From assembly GCA_003560175.1 (NCBI GenBank), contig PWIZ01000222.1, forward strand, positions 1 through 6,224: a DNA stretch of 6,224 nt. Reading direction: 5' to 3'. Position 1 is the stretch's first letter; the number at the start of each line of letters is the position of its first letter. A program made the position numbers and the translations under genes. The stretch is from Halomonas sp. Lineage in GTDB: Bacteria > Pseudomonadota > Gammaproteobacteria > Pseudomonadales > Halomonadaceae. The notes below the pieces were generated by a model. That model made no database searches, had not been told where the DNA came from, and saw only the letters and a list, made by a program, of their open reading frames with translations. Below are positions 1 through 6,224 of the stretch, piece after piece.

Positions 1-86
1 GCCCCACCGGCAGGGCACCACCGATGTCGCCGCGCCCCGCGTGGGGTGGCGCCGATACCACCCCATCAGTGCAGGGTGACCGAGAA
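1..86 (+). promoter_or_regulatory. sucA leader with alternative hairpins
   Basis: This is the untranslated stretch before sucA; I cannot see the end of an upstream gene (sdhB would be usual in related genomes) or a convincing -35/-10 pair. Two hairpins can form and exclude each other because both use the GGGG at 43-46. Hairpin A has arms at 28-31 plus 35-38 and 43-46 plus 48-51, with an interruption and the loop GCGT. Hairpin B has a perfect 8-bp stem, 42-49 with 58-65, and an 8-nt loop. No T-run follows either, so neither looks like an intrinsic terminator. The role is inferred only: mRNA stability or translational control of sucA. Confidence 0.4.
73..79 (+). promoter_or_regulatory. Ribosome binding site of sucA
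   Basis: AGGGTGA lies 7 nt before the ATG at 87 and is a good Shine-Dalgarno match. It decides the sucA start in favour of 87 over the upstream in-frame ATG at 24 and the downstream ATGs at 102 and 111. Its GGGTG core (74-78) is complementary to CACCC at 59-63, so it could be masked in one fold of the leader. Confidence 0.7.
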
Positions 87-2921
87 ATGCAACAAGGCAT
101 AATGGAGTTGATGTGGCGCTCTTCCCACGTCAGTGGCGGCAATGCCCACTATGTGGAAGCGCTCTACGAGCAGTACCTCGACGATCCCGCCGCTGTCCCG
201 GCCGAGTGGCGCAACTACTTCGATCAGTTGCCGGCCCCTGAAGGCAGCTCTCCGCAAGACGTCCCGCTTTCCCCGATCCGTGATCAGTTCTACCAGTTGG
301 GCCGCACCCGCCGCACCGCTCTGGCGCCCAATGCCGCCGGCGGTGAAGAGAACAAGAAGCAGGTCAAAGTTCTCCAGCTAATCAACGCCTACCGCTTCCG
401 CGGTCATCAGAAGGCCAATATCGATCCGCTCGGTCTGCGCAGCCCGACGCCGGTTCCCGATCTTGATCTCTCCTTCCATCAGCTCTCAAAGAGTGACATG
501 GATACCGAGTTCCAGACCGGCTCCTTCTTCCTGGGGCTGGATCGCGCGCCACTCAAGGAGATCGTCGAGGCGCTGGAGCAGACCTACTGTCGCTCCATCG
601 GCTGCGAGATCATGCATATCGTCGACACCGAAGAGAAGCGCTGGCTGCAGCAGCGCTTCGAATCGGTGCGCAGTGCACCGAAGTTCGGCAACGAGGTGCG
701 CCAGCATGTGCTCGAGCGGCTGACCGCTGCCGAAGGCTTGGAGAACTATCTGGCCTCCAAGTATCCGGGCACCAAGCGCTTCGGCCTCGAGGGGGGTGAG
801 GTCTTCATCCCCATGATGGACGAGTTGATTCAGCGCGGTGGCGGCTATGGCATCAAGGAGATGGTGATCGGCATGGCCCACCGGGGTCGCCTCAACCTGC
901 TGGTCAACATCCTCGGCAAGAACCCCGGCGAGCTGATCGACGAGTTCGATGGCAAGAAGGTCATCGAGCGTGGCTCCGGCGACGTCAAGTACCACCAGGG
1001 CTTCAGCTCCAACGTCATGAGCCCGGGCGGGGAAGTGCACCTGGCGCTGGCCTTCAACCCCTCCCACCTTGAGATCGTCTCCCCGGTGGTCGAGGGCTCG
1101 GTGCGCGCCCGCCAAGATCGTCGCGACGACGGCGATGGCAGCAAGGTGCTGCCGATCAATGTGCATGGCGACGCCGCCTTCGCCGGCCAGGGTGTGGTCA
1201 TGGAGACGTTCCAGATGTCCCAGACCCGCGCCTACAAGACCGGCGGCACGATCCACATCGTGATCAACAATCAGGTCGGCTTCACCACCTCCAACCCCCT
1301 GGATACTCGCTCCACCGAGTACTGCACCGACATCGCCAAGATGGTTCAGGCGCCGATCTTCCACGTCAACGGCGACGACCCTGACGCGGTATTGCACGCC
1401 ACCCAGGTGGCACTCGATTTCCGCCAGCAGTTCAAGAAGGACGTGGTGATCGATCTGGTCTGCTACCGTCGCCGCGGCCATAACGAGGCCGACGAGCCCA
1501 GTGGCACCCAACCATTGATGTACCAGAAGATCCGCGAGCAGAAGACCGCGCGCGAGCTCTATGCGACGCGGCTGGTCGAGCAGGGTGTGCTCTCTGAGGA
1601 GGACGCCAAGGCGATGATCGAGACCTATCGCGAGGACCTGCTGGCCGGCAACCACGTGGCCAACGCCCTGGTGCAGGAGCCCAATGCTTCGCTGTTCGTC
1701 GACTGGAAGCCCTACCTGGGCCATGAGTGGACCGGCCATGCCGACACCGCTGTCGAGATGAAGCGTCTCCAGCGTCTGGCCGCCAGAATGTGCGAGGTCC
1801 CGGACGGCGTCGAAGTGCAGCGCCAGGTTGCCAAGATCTACGAGGATCGCCGCAAGATGCAGGCTGGCGGCATGGCGCTTAACTGGGGCTTCGCCGAGAC
1901 CCTGGCCTACGCCACTCTGCTCGACGATGGGCACCCGGTCCGCATCACCGGTCAGGACGTGGGTCGCGGTACCTTCTCTCACCGCCATGCGGTGGTGCAC
2001 AACCAGAAGGACGGCTCCAGCTACGTGCCGCTGCAGCATATGGCCGATGGCCAGCCCTGCTTCACCATCCACGACTCCTATCTCTCAGAGGAGGCGGTGC
2101 TGGCCTTCGAGTATGGCTATGCCACCACGGCGCCCAACCACCTGGTGATCTGGGAAGCCCAGTTTGGCGATTTCTTCAACGGGGCTCAGGTGGTGGTGGA
2201 TCAGTTCATCTCCTCCGGTGAGACCAAGTGGGGGCGGCTGTGCGGCTTGACCATGCTGTTGCCCCACGGTTACGAGGGCCAGGGCCCCGAGCACTCCTCG
2301 GCGCGACTGGAGCGTTTCCTGCAGATGTGTGCCGAGCACAACATGCAGGTCTGCGTGCCGACCACGCCGGCGCAGATCTTCCACCTGCTGCGTCGCCAGG
2401 TGGTCCGCAAGGTAAGAAAGCCTCTGGTGGTGATGTCGCCCAAGAGTCTGCTGCGTCACAAGGAGGCCACCTCCAGTCTCGACGAGCTGGCCACCGGCCG
2501 CTTCCAGATGGTGCTGCCCGATCAGGGCGAGCGCGACCCCAAGAAGGTCGAGCGCATCATCCTGTGCGCCGGCAAGGTCTACTACGACCTGGCCAACTGG
2601 CGTGACGAGAACGACCGCCAGGACGTTGCCATCGTGCGCATCGAGCAGCTCTACCCCTTCCCCAAGGAGGAGCTCCTCGAGGCGCTCAAGGCCTACGTCA
2701 ACGTCAATGACGTGGCGTGGTGTCAGGAAGAGCCTCTCAACCAGGGCGCCTGGTATTCGAGCCAGCATCATCTGCGGGCCGTGGCCGATATGCTCAAGAG
2801 CAACCTGGGCGGAGAGCTCAAGTTCGCCGGGCGTCCGGCCTCTGCAGCACCCGCCGCGGGCTACATGTCCGTCCACATCGAACAGCAGCGCCAGCTGGTG
2901 GAAGACGCCTTTAATCTGTAA
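87..2921 (+). CDS. sucA: 2-oxoglutarate dehydrogenase E1 component
   Basis: SucA is the ThDP-dependent E1 of the cytoplasmic 2-oxoglutarate dehydrogenase complex: it decarboxylates 2-oxoglutarate and succinylates the lipoyl group of SucB. From the ATG at 87 it has 944 residues, close to E. coli SucA (933). The N-terminus (ELMWRSSHVSGGN, then a DDP-VPAEWRNYFDQLP segment) matches the family's E2-binding tail. Visible motifs are GMAHRGRL (262-269, His265, equivalent to E. coli His260), KYHQGFSS (His303, E. coli His298), HGDAA (360-364) and INN (393-395) of the ThDP/Mg site, RRRGHNEADEP (461-471), GQDVGRGTFSHRH (622-634) and FEYGY (674-678), whose Glu675 is the likely cofactor-activating glutamate. 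The order is N-terminal arm, ThDP-binding domain (about 210-530), pyrimidine-binding transketolase-like domain (about 600-795), and C-terminal domain. E. coli has GED where this protein has GQD; I regard this as a tolerated variant. sucB follows after 42 nt, so cotranscription is expected. No frameshift or missing catalytic residue is seen. Confidence 0.97.
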   Translation: MQQGIMELMWRSSHVSGGNAHYVEALYEQYLDDPAAVPAEWRNYFDQLPAPEGSSPQDVPLSPIRDQFYQLGRTRRTALAPNAAGGEENKKQVKVLQLINAYRFRGHQKANIDPLGLRSPTPVPDLDLSFHQLSKSDMDTEFQTGSFFLGLDRAPLKEIVEALEQTYCRSIGCEIMHIVDTEEKRWLQQRFESVRSAPKFGNEVRQHVLERLTAAEGLENYLASKYPGTKRFGLEGGEVFIPMMDELIQRGGGYGIKEMVIGMAHRGRLNLLVNILGKNPGELIDEFDGKKVIERGSGDVKYHQGFSSNVMSPGGEVHLALAFNPSHLEIVSPVVEGSVRARQDRRDDGDGSKVLPINVHGDAAFAGQGVVMETFQMSQTRAYKTGGTIHIVINNQVGFTTSNPLDTRSTEYCTDIAKMVQAPIFHVNGDDPDAVLHATQVALDFRQQFKKDVVIDLVCYRRRGHNEADEPSGTQPLMYQKIREQKTARELYATRLVEQGVLSEEDAKAMIETYREDLLAGNHVANALVQEPNASLFVDWKPYLGHEWTGHADTAVEMKRLQRLAARMCEVPDGVEVQRQVAKIYEDRRKMQAGGMALNWGFAETLAYATLLDDGHPVRITGQDVGRGTFSHRHAVVHNQKDGSSYVPLQHMADGQPCFTIHDSYLSEEAVLAFEYGYATTAPNHLVIWEAQFGDFFNGAQVVVDQFISSGETKWGRLCGLTMLLPHGYEGQGPEHSSARLERFLQMCAEHNMQVCVPTTPAQIFHLLRRQVVRKVRKPLVVMSPKSLLRHKEATSSLDELATGRFQMVLPDQGERDPKKVERIILCAGKVYYDLANWRDENDRQDVAIVRIEQLYPFPKEELLEALKAYVNVNDVAWCQEEPLNQGAWYSSQHHLRAVADMLKSNLGGELKFAGRPASAAPAAGYMSVHIEQQRQLVEDAFNL

Positions 2922-2951
2922 GGCACGCCACCGGGACGAGATAGAACAGAC

Positions 2952-2957
2952 AAGGGA
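2952..2957 (+). promoter_or_regulatory. Ribosome binding site of sucB
   Basis: AAGGGA is placed 6 nt before the ATG at 2964, inside the 42-nt sucA-sucB gap. The gap has no hairpin or promoter that I can recognise, which fits a single transcript across both genes. Confidence 0.65.
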
Positions 2958-2963
2958 AACGAC

Positions 2964-4496
2964 ATGGCTACCGAGATCAAGGCCCCAACCTTTCCGGAAT
3001 CCGTTGCAGAGGGCAGCGTTGCCACCTGGCACAAGAAGGCCGGTGACAGCGTCGAGCGCGACGAACTGATCGTCGAGATCGAGACCGACAAGGTGGTGCT
3101 CGAGGTGCTGGCGCCGGAAGCCGGCACCCTCACCGAGGTGCTCGCCGAGGAGGGCGACATCGTGGAATCCGAACAGGTGCTGGGCCGCATCGGTGAAGGA
3201 AAGGCCAAGAAGTCCGACGCCAAGGCCGAGAAAAAGGATGACGCCAAGGCTGAAAAGCCTGCTTCGGGCGGCGGCAAACAGCACGAGGTGAAGGCGCCGA
3301 CCTTCCCCGAGTCGATCCAGGAAGGCACCGTGGCCAGCTGGAACAAGCAGGTTGGCGAAGCCGTCACGCGCGATGAAGTGCTGGCCGAGATCGAGACCGA
3401 CAAGGTGGTGCTGGAAGTCGTGGCACCGGTCGACGGTTTCATCTCCGAAATCAGGGCCGAGGAGGGCAGCCAGGTCGAGTCAGAGGCGGTGCTGGCGATC
3501 TTCACCGAGGGCGCCGGCGGAAGCGCCGACACCGCCGCCGACGAGCCCCCGGCGGCCTCCGCCGACGACGGCGCCAGCGACGAGAAGGTGGGCGACAAGA
3601 TTCTTGCCCCGGCGGCCCGCAAGCTGGTGGCTGAGCACGACCTCGACGTCAACGCCCTCAAGGGCACCGGCAAGGGAGGTCGCATCCTCAAGGAGGATGT
3701 GCTGAAAGCCGTCAAGGATGGCAGCGCCAAGAAAGCCTCCAAGCCGGCTGCATCCGCCGCCAAGGCCGCGGCGGCGGCCCCGGCCGTCGAGGGCGAGCGT
3801 CCCGAGAAGCGCGTGCCGATGAGCCGCCTGCGCCAGACCATCGCCAAGCGTCTGGTCCAGGCCCAGCAGACCGCCGCTATGCTGACCACCTACAACGAGG
3901 TGGACATGAGCGCGGTGATGGACCTGCGCGCCCAGTACAAGGATGCCTTCGTCAAGACTCACGACGTCAAGCTCGGCTTCATGGGCTTCTTCGTCAAGGC
4001 GGCCTCCGAGGCGCTCAAGCGCTTCCCGGACGTCAACGCCTCCATTGATGGTACCGACATCGTCTACCACGGCTATCAGGACATCGGCGTAGCGGTCTCC
4101 ACCGACCGCGGCCTGGTAGTCCCGGTGCTGCGTGATACCGACAGCATGAAGATCGCCGACGTCGAGAAGGGCATCGTCGACTTCGGCAAGCGGGCGCGCG
4201 ACGGCAAGCTGGGCATCGACGAGATGCAGGGTGGCACCTTCACCATCACCAACGGCGGCACCTTCGGCTCGCTGATGTCGACGCCGATCATCAATCCGCC
4301 GCAGACCGCTATCCTGGGCATGCACAAGATCCAGGATCGTCCCATGGCGGTGAACGGCAAGGTCGAGATTCGCCCGATGATGTACCTGGCGGTCTCCTAC
4401 GACCACCGCATGATCGACGGCAAGGATGCGGTCCGGTTCCTGGTGACCATCAAGGAGCTGCTCGAGGATCCGTCACGCCTGCTGCTGGATATCTGA
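2964..4496 (+). CDS. sucB: Dihydrolipoamide succinyltransferase E2, two lipoyl domains
   Basis: SucB is the core-forming E2 of the 2-oxoglutarate dehydrogenase complex; it moves succinyl from its lipoyl arm to CoA. It has 510 residues against about 405 in E. coli SucB, and the excess is a second lipoyl domain. Order: lipoyl domain 1 (3-79, ETDKVV with lipoyl-Lys43), a Lys/Ala/Glu linker (80-106), lipoyl domain 2 (107-183, ETDKVV with Lys147), an acidic Ala/Asp linker (184-210), the E3-binding domain (about 212-250, [14 protein letters not shown] and [13 protein letters not shown]), an Ala/Lys linker (251-282), and the catalytic domain (283-510). The catalytic motif SYDHRMIDG gives His481 and Asp485, and the C-terminus [14 protein letters not shown] is close to E. 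coli SucB, which separates it from pyruvate dehydrogenase E2. Its position between sucA and lpdA agrees. The start follows a good RBS and begins the lipoyl fold directly ([13 protein letters not shown]). The stop is TGA; both neighbours use TAA. Confidence 0.97.
   Translation: MATEIKAPTFPESVAEGSVATWHKKAGDSVERDELIVEIETDKVVLEVLAPEAGTLTEVLAEEGDIVESEQVLGRIGEGKAKKSDAKAEKKDDAKAEKPASGGGKQHEVKAPTFPESIQEGTVASWNKQVGEAVTRDEVLAEIETDKVVLEVVAPVDGFISEIRAEEGSQVESEAVLAIFTEGAGGSADTAADEPPAASADDGASDEKVGDKILAPAARKLVAEHDLDVNALKGTGKGGRILKEDVLKAVKDGSAKKASKPAASAAKAAAAAPAVEGERPEKRVPMSRLRQTIAKRLVQAQQTAAMLTTYNEVDMSAVMDLRAQYKDAFVKTHDVKLGFMGFFVKAASEALKRFPDVNASIDGTDIVYHGYQDIGVAVSTDRGLVVPVLRDTDSMKIADVEKGIVDFGKRARDGKLGIDEMQGGTFTITNGGTFGSLMSTPIINPPQTAILGMHKIQDRPMAVNGKVEIRPMMYLAVSYDHRMIDGKDAVRFLVTIKELLEDPSRLLLDI
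2970..3512 (+). repeat. Tandem duplication of the lipoyl domain in sucB
   Basis: Codons 3-79 (2970-3200) and 107-183 (3282-3512) encode two lipoyl domains that align without gaps; I count 47 identical residues of 77 (61%). The modified lysines are Lys43 and Lys147, 104 residues apart. The DNA around each lysine is an exact 27-nt direct repeat, 3074-3100 and 3386-3412. Outside that block the two copies have diverged, so the duplication is not fresh; the repeat may reflect selection plus codon bias, or gene conversion. Confidence 0.93.
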
Positions 4497-4503
4497 ACGG
4501 CAC

Positions 4504-5999
<1,496 letters not shown>

Positions 6000-6011
6000 G
6001 TCGCACAACGA

Positions 6012-6032
6012 GCGCCGCCCATCGGGCGGCGC
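6012..6032 (+). terminator. GC hairpin after lpdA, possible weak terminator
   Basis: A perfect 9-bp all-GC stem (6012-6020 GCGCCGCCC with 6024-6032 GGGCGGCGC) closes a 3-nt ATC loop, 12 nt after the lpdA stop. An alternative register extends the stem to GAGCG/CGCTC (6010-6014 with 6032-6036) with a 2-nt bulge. The downstream bases are GCGCTCCTTCC, with no clear T-run, so termination is likely partial at best. It could instead protect the upstream mRNA end. Confidence 0.5.
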
Positions 6033-6034
6033 GC

Positions 6035-6059
6035 TCCTTCCGGCGAAGCATCGGAAGGA
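6035..6059 (+). promoter_or_regulatory. Second hairpin in lpdA-sucC gap
   Basis: An 8-bp perfect stem (6035-6042 TCCTTCCG with 6052-6059 CGGAAGGA) has a 9-nt loop. It begins 2 nt after the preceding hairpin, and its 5' arm shares bases with the extended register of that hairpin, so the two may compete. There is no T-run. The function is unknown; RNA processing or stability is plausible. Confidence 0.5.
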
Positions 6060-6138
6060 ACGGTGGTGGTCCAACGCGTCCGCTAGCAGGCGAGACAGGA
6101 CCGCCGTTCGAGTCACATGCAACCAATGGCATGAATCG

Positions 6139-6224
6139 ATGAACCTTCACGAGTATCAGGGCAAACAGCTGTTTGCCGACTACGGTCTTCCGGTGTCCAA
6201 GGGCTTTGCCGTCGACACCCCCGA
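6139..6224 (+). CDS. sucC: Succinyl-CoA synthetase beta subunit, 5' end only
   Basis: The first 28 codons (then 2 bases) are present before the window ends. They read [20 protein letters not shown] followed by KGFAVDTP, closely matching the E. coli SucC N-terminus (MNLHEYQAKQLFARYGLP), the beginning of the ATP-grasp domain. SucC with SucD converts succinyl-CoA to succinate with ATP or GTP formation, the step after the complex encoded upstream. Its place after lpdA matches the Pseudomonas-type operon. No strong Shine-Dalgarno sequence lies before the ATG (the preceding bases are CAATGGCATGAATCG), so initiation may depend on coupling. The C-terminal part and sucD would lie beyond the window. 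Confidence 0.94.
   Translation, partial: MNLHEYQGKQLFADYGLPVSKGFAVDTP

Larger units (their letters stand above)
6000..6138 (+). other. lpdA-sucC intergenic region
   Basis: At 139 nt, this is the longest gap in the window. It holds two adjacent hairpins (6012-6032 and 6035-6059), a possible third with wobble pairs (6065-6072 with 6098-6105), and several ATGs just before sucC (6117, 6126, 6131). I could not identify a promoter or a gene in it. The length suggests regulated readthrough, RNA processing or a separate sucCD promoter; the sequence alone does not decide between them. Confidence 0.6.

Noticed and set aside
24..86. N-terminal extension of SucA from the ATG at 24
   Set aside because: The extra 21 residues do not resemble the family N-terminus, fall on the hairpin-forming leader, and the ATG at 87 has a well-placed AGGGTGA and gives the usual length.
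486..2072. Long open frame on the - strand inside sucA (528 codons)
   Set aside because: It is antisense to an unambiguous sucA. Strong G/C preference at third codon positions removes stops from this frame, and the translation shows low-complexity His/Asp/Leu/Gly composition with no recognisable domain.
622..2111. Loss of a catalytic residue in SucA (GQD instead of GED)
   Set aside because: The likely cofactor-activating glutamate is in the FEYGY motif (Glu675), which is intact; the GQD form is, to my recollection, found in other functional E1 enzymes.
2085..3284. 399-codon - strand frame spanning the sucA-sucB junction
   Set aside because: It crosses two real genes and their intergenic gap on the opposite strand, with no domain signature; chance openness in GC-rich DNA.
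2964..4496. Pyruvate dehydrogenase E2 (aceF) because of multiple lipoyl domains
   Set aside because: The catalytic domain and C-terminus match succinyltransferase ([23 protein letters not shown]), the lipoyl motif is ETDKVV, and the gene lies between sucA and lpdA.
6012..6059. A strong operon-ending terminator after lpdA
   Set aside because: Neither hairpin is followed by a T-run, and sucC continues the pathway on the same strand; partial termination remains possible but a firm operon end is not supported.

Overview
The window is a stretch of core carbon metabolism from a GC-rich bacterium. It carries three complete genes in one direction, sucA (2-oxoglutarate dehydrogenase E1), sucB (dihydrolipoamide succinyltransferase E2) and lpdA (dihydrolipoamide dehydrogenase E3). 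They are followed by the first 28 codons of sucC (succinyl-CoA synthetase beta). Together these cover the TCA-cycle steps 2-oxoglutarate to succinyl-CoA to succinate. The order sucA-sucB-lpd-sucC, the Pseudomonas-type Lpd sequence and the heavy use of G/C-ending codons point to a gammaproteobacterium of the Pseudomonas/Oceanospirillales kind. Halomonas or a relative is my best guess, from remembered similarity rather than a search.

Layout: 1-86 is a non-coding leader with competing hairpins. sucA is at 87-2921, followed by a 42-nt gap. sucB is at 2964-4496, followed by a 63-nt gap that holds a perfect 10-bp hairpin. lpdA is at 4560-5999, followed by a 139-nt gap with two or three hairpins in tandem. 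sucC starts at 6139 and runs off the window. All genes are on the + strand, and no strong terminator with a T-tract separates them. I see no RNA genes, mobile elements, CRISPR arrays or foreign islands.

How the genes work together: E1 decarboxylates 2-oxoglutarate on ThDP and succinylates a lipoyl arm of E2. E2 passes the succinyl group to CoA, and E3 reoxidises the dihydrolipoyl arm with FAD and NAD+. SucCD then harvests the thioester as ATP or GTP. The E1, E2 and E3 proteins all keep their expected catalytic residues.

The most notable points are a SucB with two tandem lipoyl domains instead of the one in E. coli SucB, a possible RNA switch upstream of sucA that could expose or hide its ribosome binding site, and a weak-looking sucC start preceded by several tiny reading frames. 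I found no previously undescribed system; this is essentially an ordinary housekeeping operon with some regulatory details worth testing.
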